NCBI RefSeq assembly: GCF_964275005.1
Contig: NC_092701.1
Span: forward strand, 31,683,919-31,747,918
Length of the DNA: 64,000 bases
Direction of reading: 5' to 3'
DNA from: Diadema setosum
Taxonomy: Eukaryota > Echinodermata > Echinoidea > Diadematoida > Diadematidae
Made by a program: the position numbers and the translations under genes
The notes under the pieces: model-generated
What the model saw: the letters and a program-made list of their open reading frames with translations, nothing else
Database searches by the model: none
Told to the model about the DNA's origin: nothing
Shown: positions 35,366 to 48,292 of the stretch, in pieces
Layout: every line of letters starts with the position of its first letter
Position numbering within the stretch: position 1 is the stretch's first letter

Positions 35366-36219
35366 AGAACAACCAAATTAGGGAATCCTTGAAAGATCTT
35401 CAATAAAAACCTGCATGCTGTGAGTAAATAACGATGTTCATGAGTTGGTTACTCTCAAGTTTGTCTATGACAGGCTAAGGGTGGCCCCTTAGGGCTGTGG
35501 ACCATGCTTGGGGGTAGTTTCGGCATTTTCCTTTATTGTTCTTTTTTTCTTGGGGGGGGGGGGTGGGCGCATGATAAAATTTTCTACAAAATTGGCGCTT
35601 ACTATTTCCAGTGTGATAGAATATACGAATGGACATCTTGCCTCCATGGGGGTCCCCTAAAGCTTTCCGAGTTTGGCATGTTCTTCTTACAATCATGTCT
35701 TAGGTAGGTCTAGATTGCATGGAAAGTGAACTTGCGACACTCAGGTGAGCGATACTACCCCCCCCCCCCCCACCTCCCCGGGTCTCTTGTCTCTATTGAT
35801 GCCCAAATGCAAAGATGCATACACCACACCTTTTTTCTTCATTTTTTTTTTATTTCGATTTCATTCCTCGCTTTACATTCCACTTTGTTTGAAAAAACAA
35901 AATAAATCAACAAACATGATATCTCCTGTCTTAAGAGTACACTTAAATCAATCTACTTGAATGTTAAGGTAAACACATGAGCAGATGTTCACATATATCC
36001 CCACCCCACCCCCACCTCAACCCCCCCCCCCCCCAACGTGTAAAAGCAAAGATCCTTGATTTTTTTTTCCTTGATATTTATTGATTTCATTCAAATCCGT
36101 CATGAATCAACCCATTCTGGGTGTAACATGAACAAACACAATATGAATACAATTCAAAACATAATACACACAACCAACAACCAACATAATACACACACGA
36201 ACCCGAGCGCAAACACCTA

Positions 36220-36222
36220 CAC

Positions 36223-36270
<48 letters not shown>
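36220..36270. repeat. (CA)n microsatellite
   Basis: About 25 CA units with one CG near the start; counterpart at 52483-52549 in segmental copy 2. Confidence 0.95.
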
Positions 36271-36273
<3 letters not shown>

Positions 36274-36464
36274 GCAATGACTGTCGCCCTGCACTCTGAC
36301 GCGCGGCGAGTCTCGCGCGTGTTGGTTGCGCGAGAGAGAGCGACGATGATACGAAGACTGTAATTTACATATGCAAATACAGTACTGTGATGCAGCCATT
36401 CACGGGCGACGGACGTATCCGCATGCGCAGATAAGGTTTTGACACAGGGGCATCAGTTCGGAAA

Positions 36465-36550
36465 CGTTAGGAAAGTGTTAGGAATGTTAGGAAAGTGTTA
36501 GGAAAGTGTTAGGAAAGCGTTAGCAATGTTAGGAAAGTGTTAGGAAAGTG
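36465..36550. repeat. Minisatellite of GTTAGGAAA units
   Basis: Eight or nine tandem copies of a 9-10-base unit (GTTAGGAAAGT with variants) directly downstream of the reverse-strand gene. Confidence 0.85.
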
Positions 36551-36634
36551 GGTGCCGTCCAATCCCCTCAATCTGCGCCGCAACCAAGGGTGAGGGAGTT
36601 ACCGGTACCCCCATAAGCGTATCTACTTTTTCCG

Positions 36635-37745
36635 CTAAAACCGCGAAAAAAATGACCAGAAGAAGGGCTTGCAGTCCTGATATCCATCACTCTTCGGAGG
36701 TTTGCCCTTGGCGGCTGGGATGTTCCGAGACGATTTGCGTTTTCTCGCCGCCCTTGCCTGTGCCTGCCTGATACGTTTTTCATCCTCAGAATCGCTTGCA
36801 AGGTCATCGCTCAGATATTCGTCAACTGCTGACCACCCTATAAAATGAGATAGTGCTACTTGCATAACAATTAAATAATTTGTAGAGAATCACATATTCA
36901 AGAATTCACCGAAGCTGACAGACTGAAACTTATTTATATAATAGCAGCAGCCTGCTCAATGTAATGCATATTTCTGTCACGATACAATTTGCAGGTTGTA
37001 TATATATATATAATATGTCATGGAATTTCCGTAACGAGTGTTCAGCCCTTATCGCCATGGCCTTACGGCGTACCCAGTAGGGGGGGGGGGGGCATTTGCC
37101 CCCCCCCCCCCCCCACACACACACACACACAATTTTTCCATACTGTATTTCCATACATAATCATACAATTTCTCAATTTTTCACAGTGTGCAACAATCAC
37201 TCAATTTCACTTCTAAAAGTACATACATTCTAGCCCAGGCGCTCCGCGCCCTCGCTTTCCTCATTATCACACCAACGATTAGAACCTCTCCCAAGAATGT
37301 TTATAATTCTTTTAAAACACTAACCTGCATCAGATTTATCAGCAAGCCTGATTAACTTCTTTCTTTTCCTGATGTCGGCTATGCCCTCTTTCAACTTGGA
37401 AAGGGCAGCAACGTGCTTGCCTTCCTCCAGTAAGGCCACGCCCTTCTCTAGCTTTTCCTGCAAACTAGAGTTGAATTCGAATTGAACTCTGTTGCCCTTG
37501 AAACGAAATGACAATTCCGACGCCCTTTTTAGTTGTTGAAGTTCCGTGGAAGCGGCAGAGAGCTTTTTCTCGCTTTCCTCTTTCACTTGGGCGATAGAAG
37601 AGTCAAAATACTCCTTAAAGGAACCGAATGCCTCTTTAATGGCGTTGCTCACAAATGACGAGGTCAGTGTTGCGGGTTGAGAAACTGTGGGGACTTCAGA
37701 ACCCAGGGTGTGGTCTTGCTCTCTGCTGAATTCCTGATCCGACAT
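36635..37745 (-). CDS. Two-exon gene, possible retroelement ORF1
   Basis: Function not recognised with certainty. Exon 1 runs on the minus strand from an ATG at 37745 (MSDQEFSREQD) to about 37327 and ends at a GTTAGT donor. Exon 2 starts after TTTTATAG at about 36842 and stops at 36635. The join keeps frame across ADKSDAG/WSAVDEYLSD. The N-terminal part is helical (SNAIKEAFGSFKEYFDSSI). A middle region is FRFKGNRVQFEFN, and the C-terminal part is acidic then basic (DLASDSEDEKRIRQAQARAA). From memory, similar proteins with a GW..V.EY..D.LA.DSEDEKR pattern are multi-copy in invertebrates and often belong to DIRS-type elements. If so, this is a fossil of that class; a host gene remains possible. 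A reading from an upstream ATG at 37892 is less likely. The intron holds poly-G/poly-C and CA runs (37081-37131). Confidence 0.5.
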
Positions 37746-37892
37746 TTTGATTTCGGAGAGCAGAGTCACATTGCCGCTAGTGCACGATAATAATAGAAGC
37801 GAGAAGGAATAAGACGTCCGTTCTGCTGCGTGTCGAACTAGGTCAGTGAGCTCCACAGCTCTCTCCGCCTGCGAAAGCTTCGAACCCGGCAC

Positions 37893-39448
37893 CTGTTAAC
37901 ATTCTTATGCTAATAGGTTAGCTCAGCTAACAATTGAAAATATATTTCTTCTGCTTCCTCGCTTTTCTTCATTGTTTTCTTTTATTTCTTTTCTCTCTCT
38001 CTTTCATTGAAACCAGCCGTAATTTGTACAAACGCAACAGGTGATTCCATTTGGTCATTACCCCCAGGGAGGCACGCTTTACACCATTTGGGGTGAGGAA
38101 GTAGACAACTCAATAGGTTTGACTCAATTAACACGTTATGTAATCCCGAGCCTGATGGAGCGGGGTATCGCTCTGACTGATCCTGTTTTGCTTTGTCAGT
38201 TGTAGGTGTTACTTTCACTCCCGGTACACCGTATCTGATTTGCATGGCATTATTGTTGTTAGGATGTGTTAATTCGACTTGGAAGCACGTCATATATTTG
38301 ACAGATGATCTACAGTTCTGTTATTTTGATGGGTCAATAACACTATAGGACCTTATTTTCGTATTTGCCCTGCAATGTGTCATGCATGATAACCCAAATA
38401 CCTCTGTTTGTTCATTTCGTTGCCTTTTTTTTCAAGACGATATTCACAATGTAGCGTGCTATGTTCGTGCTTTCTTTCTCTCGTTCTCCCTCTCTTCCTT
38501 TTCATTAAGAAATAGCTGACAATCTGAATGGTTCTTTCGCACCTTGTTATGACCATGATCTTCGTGACAATTACTTGTGACATGAGGTAGGATTTTTTTT
38601 CCTCTGTTCATCCTCTGAAAAGGTGGCGTGACATCGCCTGTCAGTTCAGTGAACTGCGAATGTAGTGTAACTATGTCACGTATATTGTAATACGAATCTT
38701 GGAGAATGGAAGTAGCAGTGTTGCGTATTGTAATCCCGAGTTCAATTGGTAAGGTGTCATGTCTTTATACCGGGTGTTACTTATTTTCCCTCTTTACTCT
38801 TAACAAATTGAATTTGAATTGCATTGACTTAATGCTTTTGTTTAAGATGCAATGGCACGCCATGAATTCGGTTTTCCTTTCATTTTCCTTTTGTAATTAG
38901 GGTAACCAAACTGCAGGCCTTGTTTCATTTAAGATGAGGTGCTTCCAGATTCTATTATATTATAATGTAATGGATGTTTGACTGCTATCTTGTTGCTTTT
39001 TCCGTGGATTGGTTTAATTCATCCCTTCTCCTTTGTTAGGAGAATTCTTGTTTCAACTCTGAGTTGGCGAATAATTTGATTTTTATTGAATTTATAGTTT
39101 GGGTTCGGCAAACCTTGATGGGGTGGGAAGGGCTCTCTTTTTTGCATGTTGTTCACTACTCATGAATATGAGCTATAGAATTATATGTAACAAGCTGTAT
39201 TTTTTTCTTGTCTTTGTGTTGTCCTTGTTTATCGTCGGTACTCTGCTCTCTTGTAACCCTTGCACCTTGTCTTCTCCTGCTTCTCTCTCCCCCTTCTACT
39301 TTTCCATTCTTTTCGCAGCGTTGCTCGCATTCTTCCGTTATCCCTTTTCTTCTGTTCCTTGGGTCATTGCCTTGTTCACTCGAACACACTCTGCATGGTT
39401 CTCGCTGAAACTCGAGTTCGGTCTTGCCATTCATCCTTTATATTTTAG
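37893..39448. other. Noncoding interval, possibly LINE 5' UTR at its end
   Basis: No supported gene. 39200-39448 is C/T-rich and directly precedes the LINE endonuclease ORF, so part of it may be that element's 5' UTR. Confidence 0.4.
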
Positions 39449-42400
39449 ATGATGCGAATTGAAAACTTCGCTTTCAGTTCATTAAATAACGACGAATTTT
39501 GTGAAATGTTTCATCAAGATCCAGAATCATACACAGTTAATGACTCCCAAAATGATGAGTATCCTGCTGTTTATGATTTCGATTTCTGTGAAACAGATGT
39601 AGAATTTGATGAGGATAATAATGAACGATATTTAAACTCCAAGTGTTATACTATGAATCAATTCAAATCTTTAACCGGACTCACCGATTGTTTTTCATTA
39701 TTGCATTTGAACATAAGGAGTTTGAACAAGAATTTTGATAAATTCTGTTGTTTTTTGGATAATACTCATGACATATCTTTTTCTATAATAGGTCTTGCTG
39801 AAACATGGATTACTCAGGATTCTGCTTCCGCATAACTAGTTATTCTCTTCCAGGCTATGATTTTATAGAGAAAAGTAGACGCGATAGAATGGGCGGAGGT
39901 GTTGGTTTATACGTTAAACAAAACCTTGATTACGTTATACAAAAAGATTTAATTTGTATGAACGGAATCGTTGAATCATTATGGCCCGAATTCACGAAGG
40001 TGGTACAAATGAAACCATGGTTTAAACCATGGACAAAAACTGTGGAGTGCCAAGTGTCGCACGGAATATTTCGTTACGAAATTGGTCATTTCGTCGACAA
40101 AATGACCGTTTCGTTAACGAAATTATCATTTCGTGGACGAAGTGTTCATTTAGTTACCAAACGTTGTCATTTCGTTACAAAATAATCATTTCATTGACGA
40201 AATGACTGATTTCGTAACGAAATATTCCATGCGACACTTGGCGCTCCATAGATTTTGTCCATGGTTTAAACCATGGTTTCATTTGTACCACCTTCGTGAA
40301 TTCGGGCCTATGTGTTGAAATTAAGGTCGCCCATGCCAAAAACATACTTGTATTTATAATGTATAGACCTCCTAATTCTAACACCCAAGATTTTTTGGAT
40401 TATTTGCAATTTCTATTTCATAATCCAATATTTCATAATAAAGACTGTTATATTATGGGAGATTTCAATATAGATTTAGTTAAGTTTCAAATTATGAATA
40501 CTGCTCAATCTTTTCTCGATATTATGATGTCCACATCTTTTTTACCCCTTATAACCAAACCAACTGGAGTAACCAATCACTCGGCAACTCTTATTGATTA
40601 TATATTTTGTAATATTAACCCCTTACCGGTCTCCGGTATCATCCTTTCAGATTTATCAGATCATTACCCTATTTTCACTCACATTCCCCTTCAGAAAAAA
40701 ATCACCATAAACGACCCGGTGTCAACTTTCCGGAAAGTGACACCTGGAAATATAGAGAGGTTGCAAAATGACCTCGGTAATGTGGATTGGTCTTTTGTAT
40801 ATAATACCGAAAATACAAATGAGGCTTATGACTTGTTTATGAGTACTTTAATTTCGGTTATGGATAAGCATGTTCCTGTTGTTAAAAAGAAATCCAGAAA
40901 TTATAAAAGATCCCCAGACTTCCATGGGTATCTAAGTCCTTACTGCGATCAATCAATCGAAAGAATAATTTGTATTATGCTGACAAAATTAAACGTACCC
41001 AGCAATCTCATGATAAATACACTTCATATAAAAACGCCCTCACTCAAATATTACGTTATGAGAAACGGAAATATTTCACTACTCAGATAAGTTTGTTTAA
41101 ACATGATATTCAAAATACTTGGAAAGTTATCAATGTGGCTATCAACAAAAATAAGGATAAACCCCGTATTACATCAATCAAACATGGTGATGTATATGTT
41201 GATGATGTTTCCTCAATAGTTGATATTTTCAACCTGTATTTTTCACAAATAGGAAATAATCTTGCCCAAAATATTCCACATATTCATCTGAATTTTCAAG
41301 ATTATTTAGAAGTCCCCAATCCAAGCTCATTGTTTTTCGTGCTTTTGTATTTATCAACGGACATGCATCGACTACACAAAATGTTAACTGTGGTGTTCCT
41401 CAAGGAAGCTTACTAGGTCCCCTTTTATTTATTCTCTATGTGAATGATATGTCAAATTCTTCAAACATCCTCTCTTTCTTATTATTTGCGGATGATACCA
41501 ATGTGTTTTTATCTGATTCTAATTCTGATCGATTAATTGATATTCTAAATAGTGAATTAATGAAGTTACTTCAGTGGATAAGAGCGAACAAATTATCAAT
41601 AAATTTGCAAAAAACTAAATGCATGTTGTTCGGTAATTCGCTGGAAAATTTACCGAGAAATATTTTCCTGGAAGACACGGTCATAGAAGAAGTTTCCTCC
41701 ATCAAATTCTTAGGTTTGATCCTGGACAATAAACTTACCTGGGGTTCGCATATTGATTCTGTATGTCGTGTTATTTCAAGGAATATAGGTGTTATAAACA
41801 AAGTTAAATTCTATCTTCCCAAAAATGTACTTTTTATGTTATATTCTACTTTGATACTACCTTACTTAAATTATGGGATACTTGCATGGGGAAACACTTT
41901 TTCTACTTATACAGAAAGAATATTATTATTATTACAGAAAAAAAGCTCTTCGTGTCATTTGTCACGAATCGTGGAGAAGTCATACTAATAGTTTATTCCT
42001 CGAAAATAATATTTTGAAAATTCATGATCTTTATCGTTTGCAATTAGGACAATTCATGTATAAACTCACCAACCATTCTCTTTCCCTTGTGTTTGATTCC
42101 ATGTTTTTAAAGAATGAAACTGTTCATGCATATCCAACCCGTCAATCCCATGAATATCATTTGCCTTTGACTAGGACGGTTTTTGCAAAATCTTTATTCT
42201 CCTTTTCTGGACCAAAATTCTGGAATTCTCTGGAGAATAATATAAAAGAAGCTTTAAGTTTGTATACATTTTCTTTAAAGTTAAAGAATCATCTAAAAAC
42301 TTCGTACGCAGCATAATTCATTTTTCTTTTTTTACTTTTGATTTTCAAAGTTGTTGTTGTTGCTTCGTTATTCTCACTACTCTTTCTTCATCAGCGAGCC

Positions 42401-42985
42401 CGTGCTTTTGTGCCTCCAGTGCCCTGGATATGACCCACCATTTTCCTCTCCTCTCCCCTCCTCCCCCCCCCCCCCCCTTGTCCACCTCGGACTTACTACC
42501 TTCTTCACTATTATATCTATCTTTCTATCCTCCTCAATTTTTGCCTTACAAGAGAGCCGCCATGTGTTTGTTAATGTGCGTCCGTAAGTGTGCTTGTATG
42601 TGTGTATTAGTCTTGTCTGTTTTTTGTTTTTGTTTTTGCTTTTGTTTTGTTTTGTTTTGTTTTGTTTTGTTTTTGCTACCGCTTAGGGAAATTTGTTGTT
42701 GTTGTTGTTGTTGTTTTTGCATTTTTTTTCTTTATGAGGGGACTGCATTCTACAAGCTCTGCCTCTTAGCAGTCCCCTCAATTTCCAGCAATATCGATTA
42801 TGCATTTACCACAGCGACGTAACAGATATTTGTATCTCTGTTGATAATTTACCTACATTTTTCTTACAATGTTATTCTGTTCATCGCATTGTGGTACTGA
42901 TTTCATGACGTCTGTGTATATGAGTGTTTCTTTGTATTTCTTATTTGTTTGTTGGAAGTGAAATAAAATCAACTTGAACTTGAAC
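39449..42985 (+). mobile_element. CR1/L2-group LINE, inactivated
   Basis: Non-LTR retrotransposon. An apurinic-type endonuclease starts near 39690 (LLHLNIRSLNKNFDKF, then GLAETWIT, GGGVGLYVK). It continues after a MITE with MYRPPNS, YIMGDFNID and SDHYPIF up to about 40680. The reverse transcriptase shows GVPQGSLLGPLLF (about 41395), FADDTNVF (about 41485) and the C-terminal domain to the stop at 42314-42316. The fingers part is missing: the text jumps from PNPSSLF to RAFVFINGH near 41335. Frame changes near 39835, 41000, 41335 and 41950 and the MITE make it nonfunctional. The 3' UTR has a GAGGGGACTGC/GCAGTCCCCTC stem (42736-42779) and ends AAATAAAATC plus TTGAAC repeats. Confidence 0.85.
39983..40308. 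mobile_element. 326-bp MITE inside the LINE endonuclease
   Basis: Inverted ends GGCCCGAATTCACGAAGGTG, extending through GAAACCATGGTTTAAACCATGG. TAT flanks both sides (39980-39982, 40309-40311). Removing the element and one TAT restores the LINE reading E-S-L-C-V-E-I-K. The centre consists of variants of CATTTCGTNNACGAAATGA. A truncated relative is at 44923-45050. Confidence 0.92.
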
Positions 42986-43194
42986 ACAAGGTGAAAGATC
43001 ACAGACAGAGGTCAACGAACTGTAGGGCCCAATGTTAAGGTTCTACGGCGCGTTTCGATTATGGATAATAACTTTTGATCAATATGTCAGTTTGTGACCA
43101 AACTTGGCTGGTAAATGTCCCTTGGGAAGTTGAAGGTCATCACAAGATCAAAGGTCATAGGCGGGGTCAATGAAATTCCGGGAGTAAGAAAAAA

Positions 43195-43535
43195 AAAAAA
43201 CGATTACAATTCGTAATTCCGAAAGTTCGTTATTCCGAAGGTTCTTTAGTCCGAAGGTTCGTTATTCCGAAGGTTCGTTATTCCGAAGATTCGATCGTTC
43301 ATCCGAAAATGAAACAAAGCTTGTTATTCCGAAGGTTCGTTATGGACCCTATGATTGCATGTCGGATCAACGAACCCTATTTCATTTTTGGATTAACGAA
43401 CCTTCTAAACAACGAACCTTCGGAATAAGGCCACAAATGTTCGATTAACGAACCCTTTTTCATTTTCGGGTTAGCAAACCTCCAGGTATAGGGGGTTTGT
43501 GTTTCGGATCAACGAACCTTCGGAATAACGAACAG
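43195..43535. repeat. Foldback element of short repeated words
   Basis: The left part repeats TTCGTTATTCCGAAGG several times. The right part repeats the complement CCTTCGGAATAACGAAC and relatives (GGATCAACGAACC). It lies between two LINEs. Confidence 0.75.
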
Positions 43536-43579
43536 CACCTGAAAAAAAAAATCTTCTTCGCAAATGGGCGAGACACAAT

Positions 43580-44795
43580 CAATAATAATAATAATAATAA
43601 TATGAACACTTGTAATGCGCCGGTATCCATCATGAAAAGATGCTCATGGCGCAAGAAAGAGAGGCAGAGAGAAAAAAACAGTGAAAAGGAGGTATGAGAA
43701 AAGGAATAAAGGAAATGTTTACGAAAAAGCTTGTCTAAATAACCAAGTTTTAAGTGAGCTCTTAAACTCACTTAGAGAGGACAGATTGCGAATGTTGTGT
43801 GGAAGTCTATTCCATAGGAATGGGCCAGCATACAGAAATGATCGATCACCCCAAGAATTGTGAGTTTGTGGTACGGCAAGTAGAGATGAGTTTGAAGACC
43901 TAAGGCGCCTAGAAGGATTGTAAGGGGTAATCAAACTACAGTTGTAGTGAGGAGCAGTTCCATTTAATGAATGAAAAACAAATAGCAGTAACTTGAACAT
44001 GATTCGATAATGAATGGGGAGCCAGTGTAGAGAGATAAGTAAGGGCGTTACATGTTTTCTTGTAGGTGACAATGAAACTACACGGGCAGCATTATTTTGA
44101 AGCTTTTGAAGGCGGTCTAGTTGTAATTTTGACGTGTTATACAGTAGAGCATTGCAGAAATCCAAACGAGAAGTAATAAGTGCATGCACTATCTTTTCTG
44201 TACTAGACTGAGTGAGGTACTTTCTGATAAATCCCAAGTTACGCAATTGGTATCGTACAGACTGACAGATACTAGAGACTTGATATGACATAGACATAGT
44301 AGAGTCGAAAGTAACACCAAGATTTCTGCATTTGTTTGACAGTTGAATTAATGAGTCCCCTACTTTGACAACACATGCTCCAGACTTTGACAGATGGGCC
44401 TTAGAACCAAACAATATAAATTCAGACTTTGCATTACTGACTTTGAGTGAGTGTGAGCGCATCCATGCTATAACATCTTCAATACATTTTTCAAGCTTCT
44501 TTATAGCAGATACAGTGTTTTCTTGACCAGGTACGAAAGATGTATACAACTGCACATCATCAGCATAACAGTGGTACTTAACAGAGTGCTTATGTAACAC
44601 ATGTCTGAGTTGACTGAGGTACACAGAAAAAAGCAAGGGCCCTCCTACAGATCCTTGGGGGACTCCGCTTTTGAGGTGAACTTGAGCAGATTTTGCTTCA
44701 TTGACACACACCAGTTGGTACCGATCACTCAAATAAGACTCGAACCAGCTTAAGACCTTTCCTCTTAGACCAATTAACACTTGCCTTGTGTTTCA
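43580..44795 (-). mobile_element. L2-like LINE, 5'-truncated, open RT frame
   Basis: The minus strand carries one uninterrupted 353-codon frame (44780 to 43719). It starts within the reverse transcriptase (SWFESYLSDRYQ), then GVPQGSVGGPLLF, YADDVQLY, SRLDFCNALL, LHWLPIHYRI and FLWNRLPHNIR. These are characteristic of the L2/CR1 group. The endonuclease and RT N-terminus are absent. The 3' end reads ACCGGCGCATTACAAGTG followed by a (TTA)n tail at 43583-43603. The lack of stops suggests a fairly young insertion. Confidence 0.85.
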
Positions 44796-44796
44796 T

Positions 44797-44924
44797 ATTG
44801 TTTTTACCGCTTATAAGTTGCAACACGCGAACAAAACTTATAACCCCAAATGACAATAAAGGCAGTAATCTTTCAATATCTATTGGGAATAAAATAAACG
44901 AATCCATATTGAAAAGCACAAAGG
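44797..44924. repeat. Dispersed segment shared with 28600-28728 and 32021-32149
   Basis: Shared text includes GCAACAC.CGAACAAAACTTA, GGCAGTAATCTT-like and AACGAATCCATATTGAAAAG. It abuts the L2-like LINE on the left and a MITE half on the right. In the TRIM duplicates it has different neighbours, so it is an independent repeat. Confidence 0.75.
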
Positions 44925-45050
44925 CCCGAATTCACGAAGGTGGTACAATTGAAACCATGGTTTAAACCATGGACAAATTGTATAGAGCGCCAAATGTCGC
45001 ATGGCATATTTCGTTACGAAATCAGTCATTTCGTCAACGAAATGATCATT
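44923..45050. mobile_element. Half copy of the GGCCCGAATTC MITE
   Basis: It starts GGCCCGAATTCACGAAGGTG like the MITE at 39983, keeps ACCATGGTTTAAACCATGG and the ACGAAAT words, then loses similarity. No right end found. Confidence 0.8.
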
Positions 45051-47894
45051 GGTATCATTGGTATCACCTGCTTGAGCTTTCGACCGCGGAGCTGGCGTTT
45101 TGTACCCAGGACAACTTGTACATCCTTCGTAAGACCTTCTCTGTCTCCTAAATGGACATGACGGTTTTCCTCCTTCTTCTGCTTCTTTTGATCTACTCCC
45201 TTTTCTTTTTTTAATGCTTCTTCTATGTTCAGTCCCAGATCTTGATGACTATCGAGACCTTTGTCTTTTGTAAGTTAAAGAAATGTATGATGTATTGATT
45301 CTCCCTGTCTTGTTTACTTGTTTATCCCATCGTTGAGTTGTTTCCTGTAATTTTGCAACTTGATTTGCACCTTCTTCACCTTTCTTCATGCATGACATAG
45401 TTACCTTTATCTTTGTGCATCACAACTCTTCAACAAAGTCACCAATCAAATACTATAAGTACATGACATTTATTATGTTTCCCGTTTTTTTGAATGTTTG
45501 AAGTATGTGATATCCAACCTGTACCTTCTTTGAAATCTTCATTCCTTTCATCTTTGTGAAGCAACAACTGATGTGGTTTGGTTTTGTACTAGCAGTATCA
45601 TATACGATTTAAAGAATTTGTAAAATGTGTAGAATTTTGTTGACTCTTTCGACCCCCCCCCCCCCTCTCGGGGTATGGAAGTACAAACAAATATAGAATA
45701 TAAATAACAGTTTAACAGACTAGTAAATACAATTCTTGTAGATTATACATAACCACACAAAGATATAAAAGATACAGTGATAGCGTGACGGGAACGTCGA
45801 CTACATAAACCAGGATATGTAACTAAAAAAAAAAATACAGTATATATCTTGTCATCACTTTTGACCTTCTTTTGTAGACTATTATAGTACATGCCTCGGA
45901 ATACAGATATTGTTACATTAACTATTAATGTGCACAGAACAACACACTCTTGTCATAAGGGTAAGAGTTAAGTTCTTTGTATGATGTTAAACAGTTGATC
46001 ATCACTGTTTGTGCAAAAATATTTGAAATATATTTAAGATGAGAAAAAAACTGTCAAAAAATAGCAGTTCAATAGTCGCTAGAATGTTCTCATAAGGAAG
46101 GGTGCGCACTAATCCATTCTGCATATACACAAAGATATAGATGATATATTTTCTTTAATAGGTATTATTGTGATTAAAATGTTTTTGTTTAGAACATGTG
46201 GTATTGCATTTACATGTATGTAAACGTATCATTAAATCGTGTACGTTAAGTAGTATGTATCAATGAAACTCATTATGAAATCATAATTATGACTGATGCT
46301 TATATCGATGACGTTAATAGTTATGGTGGTAATAATAATAAAACAACAATTACCTCGACGACATGGGGTTTGCAGATGTGATGGTCATGATAATTATGAT
46401 CCTAGATATTTTAACTATTTACCTCTTTGCACTTTCGGCAGTCTGTTTTTATTGCTGTTATTATACATTCTCATCGTTCGGTGTGAACATTCTTTAACTT
46501 TAACAAAATGTCGTTGCCATAAAATTGTCAGTAATGAATATTCTGGAAACGTAATGCAATTTGTTAACTAGCCTTGTTTCTTTATGCAGCCAGTTATTTA
46601 TATCCGAATGCATTCCGTTGTATAATGTTTGTATCTATAGCGGTATTAGCGCTCTCTGTTTCTCAAGGCGGGGTACGTCGAGTATTGTAGCTTTACCGTA
46701 AAGCCGCTTGATGTAATGAATGCCCCTGTCACACTTTGCCGGATAAGGCAAACGCATCGGAAACAAAGGTCAATTTTTGGCATCCGTTGATATCCGTTAA
46801 ATCGCGTTTTATGTCCTTTATATCCTTTGGATTGACGTTTATTTTCCGGTGATTTCCGTCAGAAACGGATAGCGCGATCCAACCCTTGTCCTATAGTTGC
46901 ACGTTTTCTCCTGTATCTGTACTATTCTTTGTCGTTTTTTTATGCGTTTCGATCCGCTAGGCCTCCTGTAAAGTCCGTTGCTGCAAGAAACGGAACGGAT
47001 AGAAGGACTATGTACAGCACATCGCACGCATACCCACGGCATAGCCACATGACAATTACCGGGCAAAACGCATATAGTTACTGCTGACAAACGGACAGGA
47101 CGGTCAAAAGTGATGATCACAGCATATCTACAGGATATCCACAACATGCACATCCACAGTATATGACTAGGAAATGAAGCTGATGTTTAACGAATATACC
47201 AGCCTTGCTATACAATGACTCCTGCAAGGACATAAGAACGTCGTAGAACCTCGCCCTTTTCATTAACCTATTGAATGCCTCTCTGTCTCGATGAGCTGCC
47301 ACCGGCTCCAAGCTATACATCGATACAGGGCAGCCTTACAGGCAGATCTGAATCTGCAGAATACCAACATGGCCCTCCAAAGCAACAGCAAATTGGCAAA
47401 TTGTTCCTGAGAGACGCAGGTAATTTGGTTTATATGACCAATTGTATAGACACAAAGGCGAAACAAATTCAAACTACTTAATTTGCTAAGTCTTCCCGAA
47501 TTTACCATGCAAATGTGTTTCAGGTGAAAAGGTGAGAAGCACACAAAAAAGAAAGCAAAGTGAGTCATATGTTTCAAGGTCGGAAAGACCATCATCTTCC
47601 TATGGGAAAAAAAGAACTTCTGACCCCTCTGTGACAGGACAACAAGTCTTTCGGAAAAGCAAGATTTTCAATCAGTTTACGATCATGGCTGTTGTAAGAT
47701 TGCTGTAAATAATGATGAACTGCAGAGATCTGAATGAAAAAAAAAATAGGAAAGCATCATTATCACCTATAGTACACTAGTTGCAGGTTTTACCACCAAA
47801 AATGACAGCCTTAATCAGATTCGCTATCATGGGGCAATGAAGTATATTCGATATGAATGGACATCGGCTGAGATAAACTGTTGGATATTCACAG
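45051..47894. other. Noncoding interval
   Basis: No supported gene. A C run lies at 45652-45665. A sequence at about 46729 (CCCCTGTCACACTTTGCCG) resembles a transposon end, but no partner was found. A short open stretch at 47290-47420 followed by a GTAATT donor was considered as an exon and not accepted. Confidence 0.45.
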
Positions 47895-48292
47895 TTAAGA
47901 GTACTTTCTCTAGGGGATATCACCCTCATGGCACCGAAAGAAAATCCCTATTTTGTTACATGTAAATATTTCACGCAATAAACGTACTAATACGTATCAC
48001 TTCGTCAATGAATACTAGGTATCGTATAATTGTTGTGTATTATATGCCACAATCTACCTTCTCTGTACTGCTTTATTTTTTTAACAAACGGATGCTGGCT
48101 GAGAAAAATATATGACAATCTAATATCTTACAATGTAGTACATTTTTCTTATCACATATCACGAAATGCATATTGATTTACTCAACAGAAAAGTCGAAGA
48201 AATATGTGGTTTATACAAGTCCATTCTTTATACTAATTTTATTATTGGAATGGTTTAGTTATTCAAGTCATTCATATCCGTTCTCCGTAATT

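Larger units (their letters stand above)
33801..36298. repeat. Segmental duplication, copy 1
   Basis: Colinear with 47895-52576 in the same orientation. It starts TTAAGAGTACTTT and ends GCCCTGCACTCTG in both. I count six mismatches in the first roughly 125 aligned bases. The shorter copy; it lacks three insertions seen in copy 2. Contains a nested MITE (35045-35365), poly-G and poly-C runs and a CA microsatellite (36220-36270). The short ORF starting 34706 is shared by both copies but has no recognised domain. Confidence 0.9.

Noticed and set aside
47290-47420. Possible exon ending at a GTAATT donor
   Set aside because: About 45 open codons with plausible composition, but no convincing acceptor, neighbour exons or domain.
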